A stretch of DNA of 34,127 nucleotides, taken from contig JAFXZM010000016.1 of NCBI GenBank assembly GCA_017541275.1, positions 1 to 34,127 of the forward strand. The letters are read 5' to 3'. The stretch comes from Oscillospiraceae bacterium. GTDB lineage: Bacteria > Bacillota > Clostridia > Oscillospirales > Ruminococcaceae. The translations under genes were made by a program, and so were the position numbers. The notes below the pieces were generated by a model. It ran no database searches and was not told where the DNA came from. It saw only the letters and a program-made list of their open reading frames with translations. Shown here piece after piece: positions 24,241 to 31,854 of this stretch (position 1 is the stretch's first letter; every line of letters starts with the position of its first letter).

Positions 24241-25056
24241 ATGAAAAAGAGAATGCTCACAGTCTTTGCAGCGGCGCTGCTGCTGACCGGCTGCGGCGAA
24301 GAACGCGATGAGATCGGCGCGGAGCTGATTCAGGCGCCTGCACCCGCCGTCACGGAGATTACCCAGGCAGCAGCACAGCCGGATTCGCAGACCGCCCCGC
24401 CGGAGGCGGAGATCAACCCGTATGAGGTGCAGATGCAGGAGATGACGGAGCAGGAGCTGCTGAACTACATGCACAGAGCGGAGTCCGAGCAGCCGCTGCT
24501 CAATGCGCTCTGTCCCGTGCTGACTCGCAGGTACACTTATGTTCCGCAGCGCACGGCGGCGACCCGCGAGGAGGCAAATGTCATTGCTGCCGAGCATCAT
24601 GACAACACAGAGCGGATCGCGGAGGAGCCGGGCATGTACTGGGTCTATCGCGGCGAATCGCGGGCGCTGAAGCGGGAAGAGGAGATTCTGATTCTTTCCG
24701 GCGATTTTTACGATCCCGAAACGCAGACTGTGTGCGGCGCTGTGACTGATGAGCGTGTAAAGCTGCTTGCGGCGGCTGACCTGTATGCGAGCTGCGGCGC
24801 AGCGGCACTGGATTCCGGCACATTTCTGTGCGATGATGACGGCATCGCTGCCTGCACGGTGTACTATCTCGATTACAGCGCGGGCGGTGACTGGGGCGTA
24901 CCCGATCAGGTTGTGCTGAAGCGGCGGCGGATTTCTGTTGATATGCAGACCGGAGCTGTTTCCGGATTGCAGCAAAGCAGTCTGGATGATGCGGAGCTGC
25001 TTCGGGCGGATATCCCCGGAACAGAAACCGAAATGCCTGACCGGGCAGAATCATAA
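24241..25056 (+). CDS. Putative lipoprotein between the two serpins
   Basis: A 271-residue lipoprotein with lipobox LLTGC (Cys18). A Pro/Ala/Thr/Gln-rich linker at about 27-62 precedes the sequence EMTEQELLNYMHRAESEQP and a domain of mixed strands to about residue 230. The EMT(D/E)xEL element echoes the putative anti-sigma protein (EMTDEALCDYYG), so the two may share a domain. It begins 31 bases after serpin 1 and ends 11 bases before serpin 2. Family unknown. Confidence 0.75.
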   Translation: MKKRMLTVFAAALLLTGCGEERDEIGAELIQAPAPAVTEITQAAAQPDSQTAPPEAEINPYEVQMQEMTEQELLNYMHRAESEQPLLNALCPVLTRRYTYVPQRTAATREEANVIAAEHHDNTERIAEEPGMYWVYRGESRALKREEEILILSGDFYDPETQTVCGAVTDERVKLLAAADLYASCGAAALDSGTFLCDDDGIAACTVYYLDYSAGGDWGVPDQVVLKRRRISVDMQTGAVSGLQQSSLDDAELLRADIPGTETEMPDRAES

Positions 25057-25067
25057 GGAGAAAAACA

Positions 25068-26351
25068 ATGAAATACAGAAGATCTATGAGCTTTGCGGCG
25101 GCGATGCTGCTGCTCTGCGCCGGACTGACCGGCTGCGGAAAACAGGAATCTGACACACCCGCCGGACAGACGGTACAGGCAGCCGATCTGACGGCGGATA
25201 TCAAGCCGCAGGCCGTGACGGGCGCAGACCCGGACGAGACCTACTGTGCGGGGCAGACGGCCTTTGCACTGAAGCTGATGCAGGAGACCCTGAAAAAGCA
25301 GCAGGACAATGTGCTGATCTCGCCGTACTCGGTGATGCAGGCGCTCGCGATGACCGCGAACGGCGCAAACGGTGATACGCTGGCACAAATGGAGCAGACG
25401 CTCGGCGGGCTGCCGATTGCCGACCTGAACCGGTATCTGTACACGGTGCGCACGAATCAGCCGAACACGGAAGCGTGCAAGCTGGAGTGTGCAAACTCTC
25501 TCTGGATCCGGGACGACGGCGACCGGATAGAGGCGAAGCCGGATTTTCTGCAAACCACTGCAGATTATTACGGCGCACCGGCGTATAAGCGGCCGTTCGA
25601 TCAGAGCACGGCAGACGAAATCAATAGCTGGTGCAGCGAGCACACCGACGGGATGATTCCGCATGTCATCAGCGAGATTGATGAGACCGAATTAATGTAT
25701 CTCATCAATGCGGTCGTGTTTGATGCGAAATGGGAGAAACAATACGAGAATGACCCGACAGACCGTGATTTCAAGGCGCTGGACGGCAGCACGCAGACGG
25801 CGCAGATGATGTATTCAGACGAGCATCTGTATCTGACCGATGCGCATGCATGCGGATTCATGAAGCCGTATGCGGGCGGAAAGTATGCGTTTGCGGCGCT
25901 TCTGCCGGAGGAGGGGCTGTCCGTAACGGATTATGTCGCCGGCCTGACGCCGGAATCGCTCCGGAAAACGCTGACCGGCGCGGACAGGGAGGACGTGTAT
26001 GCGGGGCTGCCGGAGTTTACCTATGATTTTGATACAGAAATGACGGAGCAGCTCTCGAACATGGGCATGCCCGGTGCGTTCAGCGAGGGCGCAGATTTCA
26101 GACGCATGGCCAAAACAGACAATGGCTTACTGTATATTGACAAGGTGCTGCACAAAACGCACATTGAGGTTGATCCGAAAGGAACAAAGGCAGCAGCGGT
26201 GACGGCGGTAATTATGACAAACGAATGTGATGCAGAAACGCCGGAGCCGAAATATGTCATTCTGGACCGACCGTTCCTGTATATGATCGTAGATACGGAA
26301 ACGGGTTTGCCGGTATTCATGGGAATCCTGACGGAAATACCGGGTAAATAA
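25068..26351 (+). CDS. Serpin family protease inhibitor, lipoprotein (copy 2)
   Basis: A 427-residue serpin with lipobox LTGC (Cys23). It is a close relative of copy 1: GQTVQAADLT, NVLISPYSVMQALAMTANGA, FAALLPEEGLSVTDYVAGLT and LDRPFLYMIVDTETGLPVFM are shared or nearly so. The hinge is KGTKAAAVT, a little less canonical than copy 1 (Val in place of one Ala). The loop then reads AVIMTNECDAETPEP, very different from copy 1, so the two should inhibit different proteases. AAGGAG precedes the ATG. A strong terminator follows at 26368. Confidence 0.93.
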   Translation: MKYRRSMSFAAAMLLLCAGLTGCGKQESDTPAGQTVQAADLTADIKPQAVTGADPDETYCAGQTAFALKLMQETLKKQQDNVLISPYSVMQALAMTANGANGDTLAQMEQTLGGLPIADLNRYLYTVRTNQPNTEACKLECANSLWIRDDGDRIEAKPDFLQTTADYYGAPAYKRPFDQSTADEINSWCSEHTDGMIPHVISEIDETELMYLINAVVFDAKWEKQYENDPTDRDFKALDGSTQTAQMMYSDEHLYLTDAHACGFMKPYAGGKYAFAALLPEEGLSVTDYVAGLTPESLRKTLTGADREDVYAGLPEFTYDFDTEMTEQLSNMGMPGAFSEGADFRRMAKTDNGLLYIDKVLHKTHIEVDPKGTKAAAVTAVIMTNECDAETPEPKYVILDRPFLYMIVDTETGLPVFMGILTEIPGK

Positions 26352-26367
26352 CTGAAGAAGCGGCGCA

Positions 26368-26397
26368 GGGGAGAGAAAACAAGAGTTTTCTCTCCCC
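26368..26397 (+). terminator. Terminator of the sigma-serpin operon
   Basis: A perfect 13-bp stem (GGGGAGAGAAAAC / GTTTTCTCTCCCC) with a 4-nt AAGA loop, 16 bases after the second serpin. The same hairpin recurs at 28505-28540. Confidence 0.85.
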
Positions 26398-26438
26398 ATT
26401 ATATGTACCGCTTTTGCAGAGACTGATATTGAAACAAT
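26398..26438 (+). repeat. Conserved tail after the terminator, copy 1
   Basis: Starts ATTATATGTACCGCT and contains AGACTGATATTGAAACA. It aligns with 28548-28592, which follows the same type of hairpin. Confidence 0.55.
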
Positions 26439-26477
26439 AAAAACCCCGAACGTCCACATCTCGGCCGCCGTCCGTAC

Positions 26478-26507
26478 TTGACAAATCCGTATGAGATATG
26501 GTATAAT
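26478..26507 (+). promoter_or_regulatory. degV promoter
   Basis: A perfect TTGACA at 26478-26483, an 18-bp spacer and a perfect TATAAT at 26502-26507, 62 bases ahead of the degV start. Confidence 0.75.
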
Positions 26508-26569
26508 TTCTGTGTAAACGGTACAGGAAACTGTGCCGGTTGAACTGATGATACGGAGGAGACCAAAAA

Positions 26570-27445
26570 ATGGCAGATTACATTATAGCAGCGGCCTCGA
26601 CCGCCGACCTGCCTGATACCTACTATGCAGAGCATCAGGTGCCGGTGATCCGGTATACGTATTCGATCGGAATGAACGTCTACGAAGACGACTGCCGGGA
26701 GGAATCCCGGGCGAAAGCGTATCTTGACATGCGGCGCGGCACGGTTTATTCGACATCAATGATTAACGCGGCAGCGTATGCAGATTTTTTCCGCAGTCTG
26801 ATGCAGACAGGGAAGCATGTGCTGTTTCTTGATATGTCGCGGGAAATGTCCAGCTCCTATCAGGCATCGCATGAGGCGGCGGAGCTTGTGCAGGCGGAAT
26901 ACCAGGAGCAGCGGCTTGTGCTGATGGATACGCGGTGCATCTCCGGCGGTCTGGGTCTGCTGGTAACGGAATGTGTGCGGCGCATGGAGGAGGGCAGCTC
27001 TTTCGATGACGTCATCAAATGGTGCGAGGCGCACAAGCTGAAGATCATGCACCGGTTTACGGTTGATGACCTGAACTATCTGAAGCGCGGCGGCAGGGTC
27101 TCGAATGCGTCGGCGATGATCGGCTCACTGCTGTCGATCAAGCCGGTGCTCTACGTACCGGATGACGGCAAGCTGACGGTTGCGCAGAAGGTACGCGGCA
27201 GAAAAGCAGCGATCAATGCGCTGTTTGAGGGCGTAAAGCGCGACATAAAGAATCCGGACGGCCAGACAATCGTAATCAACCATGCCGACTGTCTGGATGA
27301 CGCGAACAAGCTGCGGGAAATGCTGCTGAAGGAGTACCCGTCGCTGACCGGCGTCAACATATCGAATCTGGGCGTAATCATCGGCTCGCACTGCGGGCCG
27401 GGGCTGCTGACCGTGTTTTATTTCGGCGATCAGCGCAAGCCGTAA
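26570..27445 (+). CDS. DegV family fatty acid-binding protein
   Basis: A 291-residue DegV protein. The opening AAASTADLPDTYY, then VYSTSMINAAAYADFF, LDMSREMSSSYQASHEAA, and HRFTVDDLNYLKRGGRVSNA with SLLSIKPVL are the family blocks in order. By family knowledge DegV (FakB-type) proteins hold a fatty acid and present it to the kinase FakA for phosphorylation. No fakA is in the window. GGAGGAG lies just before the ATG. It is followed after 21 bases by an unrecognised gene in the same direction. Confidence 0.93.
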   Translation: MADYIIAAASTADLPDTYYAEHQVPVIRYTYSIGMNVYEDDCREESRAKAYLDMRRGTVYSTSMINAAAYADFFRSLMQTGKHVLFLDMSREMSSSYQASHEAAELVQAEYQEQRLVLMDTRCISGGLGLLVTECVRRMEEGSSFDDVIKWCEAHKLKIMHRFTVDDLNYLKRGGRVSNASAMIGSLLSIKPVLYVPDDGKLTVAQKVRGRKAAINALFEGVKRDIKNPDGQTIVINHADCLDDANKLREMLLKEYPSLTGVNISNLGVIIGSHCGPGLLTVFYFGDQRKP

Positions 27446-27466
27446 GCAGAAGGAGGCAATCGGAAT

Positions 27467-28327
27467 ATGTCAAACGGCATTCAGCCGCAGGAGCTGATCG
27501 GGCAATACTGTGACCTGAACGCAGTGTATCACAAAAAATACAGTGCGGCGGCAGCGGAGATTGACAAAGCGATGCGGCAGATTGCAGCAGAGCAGACGGA
27601 GCCGGACGATCTGGAGCTGTTTGCAAACTGCTTTCAGATTGTCATGCAGTACGATATTTTCTACCGGCTGCTGGAGGAGATCGGCTGTGAGCTGACAGAC
27701 AGCTACGAGGCGCGGGCAGCGATGCGGCAGGATTATGAGGCATGGAAGAGCGGCGGCAGGCCGGGCGATTCCGCATGGCTGACGCAGGCACATCCGGCGG
27801 TCAAGATCAGGCTGTTCAGGGCGATGGACGCGCTTTCTCTGGCCGTGACGGATTTTGATGAAATCCCGAAGGAGGGGATTCTGATACCGAAGCAGCAGAA
27901 GAAAACCTACGGAGAATTTGAAATGGTGACGATTGCCGATGCAGAGATCACGGATGACGGCGGACTTGCGGAAGCGGGCGATCCGGCCGGCAGGAACTTC
28001 ACGATGCGGGATGCAGACGGCGCGGTGTATCATCTCAGTGACGTTCACCGATCGCGTGTTCCGGGCGGCCTGAAGCTGGAGGGCGGCAGACATTATACCG
28101 CAGCAGGCACGATCGAGGGCTATACGGGCAGTGTGCCGCGCCAGATCGAGCTGGAGCTGCTGCGGGAGAACGGAAGGAACAGCTATATTTTCAGCTACAG
28201 CACAGAGGGCACGGACGATGCGGAAGCACCGGCAGACCCGCGCTGGGCGGAGTATGACGCATGGGTCGCGCAGCGGATTGAAAACCGCCGCAGACACAGA
28301 GCGGCATTTCTCGCAAAATACGTGTAA
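27467..28327 (+). CDS. Hypothetical protein, 286 residues
   Basis: I do not recognise this protein. It is soluble, acidic and without signal or membrane segments. Residues 1-130 look all-helical (GIQPQELIGQYCDLNAVYHK onward). The middle, about 140-235, is strand-rich (YGEFEMVTIADAEITDDGGL, then YTAAGTIEGYTGSVPRQIEL). It ends in a basic helix (RIENRRRHRAAFLAKYV). AGAAGGAGG precedes the ATG and the gap to degV is 21 bases, so the two are cotranscribed. A strong terminator lies about 180 bases downstream. Confidence 0.7.
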   Translation: MSNGIQPQELIGQYCDLNAVYHKKYSAAAAEIDKAMRQIAAEQTEPDDLELFANCFQIVMQYDIFYRLLEEIGCELTDSYEARAAMRQDYEAWKSGGRPGDSAWLTQAHPAVKIRLFRAMDALSLAVTDFDEIPKEGILIPKQQKKTYGEFEMVTIADAEITDDGGLAEAGDPAGRNFTMRDADGAVYHLSDVHRSRVPGGLKLEGGRHYTAAGTIEGYTGSVPRQIELELLRENGRNSYIFSYSTEGTDDAEAPADPRWAEYDAWVAQRIENRRRHRAAFLAKYV

Positions 28328-28429
28328 GCGGCATCGCTTCCGTGATGAAATGTGAAGGAAGCGGACAGTTCAGGGGGTTCAGCACGTAACCTGCGATTGC
28401 GATGTCGAATAAAAGTTTTTGGTGCGTCA

Positions 28430-28467
28430 GCTTTGCCGGCGTCTGCTTTCTATCAAAAAGCTCGCGG
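28430..28467 (+). repeat. Dispersed intergenic repeat, related to 12111-12148
   Basis: Shares GCTTTGCCGGCGT and TGCTTTCT with the maf-ileS gap at about 30 of 38 positions. It is preceded by AATAAAAGTTT, a string also found inside the miniature element (22631 on). Confidence 0.5.
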
Positions 28468-28504
28468 AATTCCCCTATCGTTCAAAAGTGCGAAAAGAGG
28501 GGGC

Positions 28505-28540
28505 AAGGGGGAGAGAAAACAAGCGTTTTCTCTCCCCCTT
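28505..28540 (+). terminator. Terminator after the degV operon
   Basis: A perfect 16-bp stem with a 4-nt AAGC loop. It is nearly the same sequence as the terminator at 26368-26397. The rest of the gap 28328-28627 holds only repeats, with no gene. Confidence 0.8.
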
Positions 28541-28547
28541 TCCAAAT

Positions 28548-28592
28548 ATTATAAGTACCGCTCATGTACAGACTGATACTTGAACAGTCAAT
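28548..28592 (+). repeat. Conserved tail after the terminator, copy 2
   Basis: Starts ATTATAAGTACCGCT and contains ACAGACTGATACTTGAACA. It pairs with 26398-26438 as a direct repeat. Confidence 0.55.
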
Positions 28593-28627
28593 CCGCGATT
28601 TTGCCACTCCCAAATGTGAAAAATCTC

Positions 28628-28656
28628 TTGCATTTTTTCGGGAAATATGTTAGAAT
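28628..28656 (+). promoter_or_regulatory. Promoter of the SseB family gene
   Basis: TTGCAT at 28628-28633, a 17-bp spacer and TAGAAT at 28651-28656. The leader is about 155 nt. Confidence 0.5.
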
Positions 28657-28818
28657 AGAAGTAAGGCAATACCGCACAGGGCTGTTGAAGCAGATGAGCA
28701 GTCAGATTTTTCGTCGGGAAAAATGAAAATGACGCCGCCAATCCGTCAGGCGGGCTTTGTGCGGTGTTGCTTTAGCGCCGAATCAGGCGTATTACGGGAA
28801 AAAACTGGAGGACTAGCA

Positions 28819-29748
28819 ATGGCAGAACCGAATCAGAAAATGGAACCGGTCACCAACCCCGTCCTTGTGGATGCAATGGCGACCTTTAAGCTTGACCTGA
28901 CCAACAGAGAAAACGAAAAGGCGTTTCTGGAGGCAGCGATCGACGCCAAATATCTGCTCCCTGCAAAGATCGAGCAGATGCCTGAGCAGGCGACGGAGGA
29001 GGGACAGATTCCGACCCGCATCGCGTTTCAGGTTATGACGAACCCGAAGGGCGATAAGTTCATGCCGGCATTCACGGATGAGATCGAGCTGAAGAAGAAC
29101 CGCAAGCCCGACAGCGAGCCGCTTCAGATCGCAGTGGTCGATTTCCGTGCGCTCTACAACTTTATCAAGCAGAACGAGGGCATTAACGGCATCGTCATCA
29201 ATCCGTTCGGCAGCGCACTGTGCCTTGTGCGGCAGCAGGTCATCGCGATCGGCGAAAACGATTTCAAGATCGTCGTAGCACAGCCGCGTCCGCAGCCGCA
29301 GATCATCGACCTGACAACGCCGCAGCCGAAGCCGGCGAATGTGCTCGGCGCACCGGAGGATGACAGCAAAGCGCGTGCAGATATGATCCGTCAGGCGATG
29401 GCAGACATGGAGGCCGCGAAGGAGAGCGAGGCATCTGATGACGCAGAGGAGGAGGCAGATCCGCTGACCGACGAGCTGCTCAATGCGCTGAAGGCCACGC
29501 TGAAGAAGCAGAAGTCCGTGAAAAAGGCCTATATCAAGGCAGATACCGAAAACGGCGAGCGTTACCTGCTGGTCGCACTGGAGGCTGACGAGGCAGAGAT
29601 CGAAAAGATCGGCGAGGCAGTCTCGACCGAGTGCAAGGATTATTCCGACCTGCCGTTTGAGTGCGTTCCGGTCTCCAACATCCGCGCCAAGGATCTTGCA
29701 GCGGAGGAAAAGCCGTTTTATGAGAAAAAGCGTTTCGGCATTTTCTGA
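28819..29748 (+). CDS. SseB family protein
   Basis: A 309-residue cytosolic protein. Residues about 20-150 match the SseB N-terminal domain, with ENEKAFLEAAIDAKYLLPAK, MPAFTDEIELKKNRK, VVDFRALYNFIKQNEGINGI and VINPFGSALCLVRQ. A Pro/Glu-rich acidic linker at about 160-215 follows, then an SseB C-terminal domain (TLKKQKSVKKAYIKADTENG, ending YEKKRFGIF). SseB raises serine sensitivity in E. coli when overexpressed; the mechanism is unknown. The ATG at 28819 has GGAGG eight bases upstream, and the longer frame from 28723 is rejected. Confidence 0.88.
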   Translation: MAEPNQKMEPVTNPVLVDAMATFKLDLTNRENEKAFLEAAIDAKYLLPAKIEQMPEQATEEGQIPTRIAFQVMTNPKGDKFMPAFTDEIELKKNRKPDSEPLQIAVVDFRALYNFIKQNEGINGIVINPFGSALCLVRQQVIAIGENDFKIVVAQPRPQPQIIDLTTPQPKPANVLGAPEDDSKARADMIRQAMADMEAAKESEASDDAEEEADPLTDELLNALKATLKKQKSVKKAYIKADTENGERYLLVALEADEAEIEKIGEAVSTECKDYSDLPFECVPVSNIRAKDLAAEEKPFYEKKRFGIF

Positions 29749-29899
29749 TTTCGGGTAAAATCAGAACGCCGGGAGCGTTTTGGGGAGCAGTCCCGTATCG
29801 GGAACGGAACTGCGTCTGAACGGGCAATTACGGCAATGAGAGTGCCGTTTTGCATATGTGTACCGATGAGGTATGCGATGATACGAGGGGGTATTCACG

Positions 29900-31711
29900 A
29901 TGAAAAAGCGAACTTTGCCGGCAATGCTGCTGGCAGCAGCTTTGGCCGTAAACGGGACGGCCGGACTGCAAACGAACCGCGGGAGGGGTGTCTGCACGGT
30001 CAGTGCCGCATCCGATACCGACGATGACTGGCTGCATGCAAAGGGCAGCCGTCTGTACGACAAGAACGGCAACGAGGTTTGGCTGACCGGCGCAAACTGG
30101 TTCGGCTTCAACTGTACCGAGTGCGTTCCGCACTATCTCTGGAGCGGCGATATCGACGATATGGTCAAGGATATCGCAGAGCACGGCGTGAATGTGCTGC
30201 GCCTGCCGGTCTCGACCGAGCTGCTCTATAACTGGATGGTCGGCGACCCCGACCCGATCGGAAGCGTCAATCCGAATGACGACCCGAATTATCCGATCAA
30301 TGTGGATCTGATTAATCCGGACGGCTCGACGATGAACAGCCAGCAGGTCTTTGATGTGCTGCTTGCAAAATGCAAGAAGTACGGCGTCAAGTGCTTTATT
30401 GACATTCACAGCCCGGAGAGCAACAATTCCGGCCATAATTACGGCCTCTGGTACGGCAAGAGCTTTACCGGCCGGGACGGCAAAGCGGTCACGGTCACGA
30501 CGGATGTCTGGATCGAAACCCTTGCATGGACAGCCGATCATTACAAGAATGATGATACGCTGATCGGCTATGACCTGAAGAACGAGCCGCACAGCAAGTA
30601 CGGCGGCGCGCCGATCGACGCGATCTGGGATGATTCCAATGAGCCGAACAACTGGAAGAAGGCGGCAGAGGACTGCGCGAACGCCATTCTCGCGAAGAAC
30701 CCCAATGCACTCATTCTGATTGAGGGCGTCGAGGGCTTTGAGGGCCACGGTGCATGGTGGGGCGGCAATCTTCGCGGCGTCGCGAAGTATCCGGTCATGC
30801 CGACAAGCGGAACCTCGCAGATCGTCTATTCTCCGCATGACTACGGCCCGATCGTCAGTGCGCAGACCTGGTTTGAAAAGGACTTCACCGAACAGACCCT
30901 GCTCGATGACTACTGGTATGACACATGGGCATATCTGGTCGAGGAGGACAAGTATCCGCTCCTGATCGGCGAATGGGGCGGCAGACTGGACGGCGGCGAC
31001 AACGAAAAGTGGATGGGTCTGCTCCGTGATTACATGATCAAGCACCACATCAATCATACCTTCTGGTGCCTGAACGATGACTCCGGCGACACCGGCGGCC
31101 TCTGGAAGGATATCCAGTTCGGCGTGACCCGGAAGGACGACGGAACCATGGAGGGCAAGACCACGATCAACTGGGATACCGTAAAATACGATACCTATTA
31201 CTATCCGTCAATCTGGAAAACGCAGACGAGCAAGAAGTTCATCGGTCTCGACCATCAGGTCGCGCTCGGCTCGAACGGGATCTCGCTCAATGATTTCTAC
31301 GCAAAATACGCCTCCACCGAGGGCAGCAACCTCGACGGCGGCAAGACCGCATCCGGCGAGATTGTGGAACCGGTCAAGACGGATGCAACGGTCACAACGA
31401 CCGAACCGACTGTGACAACGACCCTGACCACCACGACCTCCTCCACCAGCTCGACGACTACTTCGACGTCGAGCAGTGCCAGGCAAGACAGCGAAACGGT
31501 TTACGGTGACACAGACTGTAATGGCAGTGTCAACATTCTTGATGCTGTGCTGCTCGCTCGGCTTATTGGTGATGCGCAGGGGGTTGAGATCGAAGAACAG
31601 GGAAAGAAAAACGCAGAACTGACCGGCGACGGCACTGTCGGTACCGCCGATCTAAACAAACTTATGATGTATATGGCGAAGCGGATCACACTGAATGATC
31701 TGAAGCCGTAA
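29900..31711 (+). CDS. Secreted GH5 endoglucanase-type glycoside hydrolase with C-terminal dockerin (copy 1)
   Basis: A 603-residue secreted enzyme. A signal peptide (MKKRTLPAMLLAAALAVNGT) precedes a GH5 barrel at about 40-475 that opens WLTGANWFGFNCTE. The acid/base is Glu229 in DLKNEPH and the nucleophile Glu358 in LIGEWGG. A Thr/Ser linker at about 490-530 leads to a type I dockerin at about 535-603 with two calcium-binding repeats, DTDCNGSVNILDAVLLARL and ELTGDGTVGTADLNKLM. The dockerin docks on cohesins of a scaffoldin, so this is a likely cellulosome subunit. Beta-glucan or cellulose is the likely substrate; mannan cannot be excluded. GAGGGGG precedes the ATG. Confidence 0.95.
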   Translation: MKKRTLPAMLLAAALAVNGTAGLQTNRGRGVCTVSAASDTDDDWLHAKGSRLYDKNGNEVWLTGANWFGFNCTECVPHYLWSGDIDDMVKDIAEHGVNVLRLPVSTELLYNWMVGDPDPIGSVNPNDDPNYPINVDLINPDGSTMNSQQVFDVLLAKCKKYGVKCFIDIHSPESNNSGHNYGLWYGKSFTGRDGKAVTVTTDVWIETLAWTADHYKNDDTLIGYDLKNEPHSKYGGAPIDAIWDDSNEPNNWKKAAEDCANAILAKNPNALILIEGVEGFEGHGAWWGGNLRGVAKYPVMPTSGTSQIVYSPHDYGPIVSAQTWFEKDFTEQTLLDDYWYDTWAYLVEEDKYPLLIGEWGGRLDGGDNEKWMGLLRDYMIKHHINHTFWCLNDDSGDTGGLWKDIQFGVTRKDDGTMEGKTTINWDTVKYDTYYYPSIWKTQTSKKFIGLDHQVALGSNGISLNDFYAKYASTEGSNLDGGKTASGEIVEPVKTDATVTTTEPTVTTTLTTTTSSTSSTTTSTSSSARQDSETVYGDTDCNGSVNILDAVLLARLIGDAQGVEIEEQGKKNAELTGDGTVGTADLNKLMMYMAKRITLNDLKP

Positions 31712-31724
31712 TAATTAGCACGGA

Positions 31725-31756
31725 GCCTTCCGGCGCGGTACCGCAAACCGGAAGGC
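31725..31756 (+). terminator. Terminator between the two GH5 genes
   Basis: A perfect 9-bp stem (GCCTTCCGG / CCGGAAGGC) with a GCGGTACCGC palindrome in its loop, followed by ATTCGTTT. It may lower but not prevent read-through into the second gene. Confidence 0.6.
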
Positions 31757-31854
31757 ATTCGTTTAGAACACGATGCAGAGCGGAAAAGAGGGCCGCTTGG
31801 CATATACCGACCCGTGCCATGTACCGCACGGAATTTTCAGGAGGGGGAATTACC

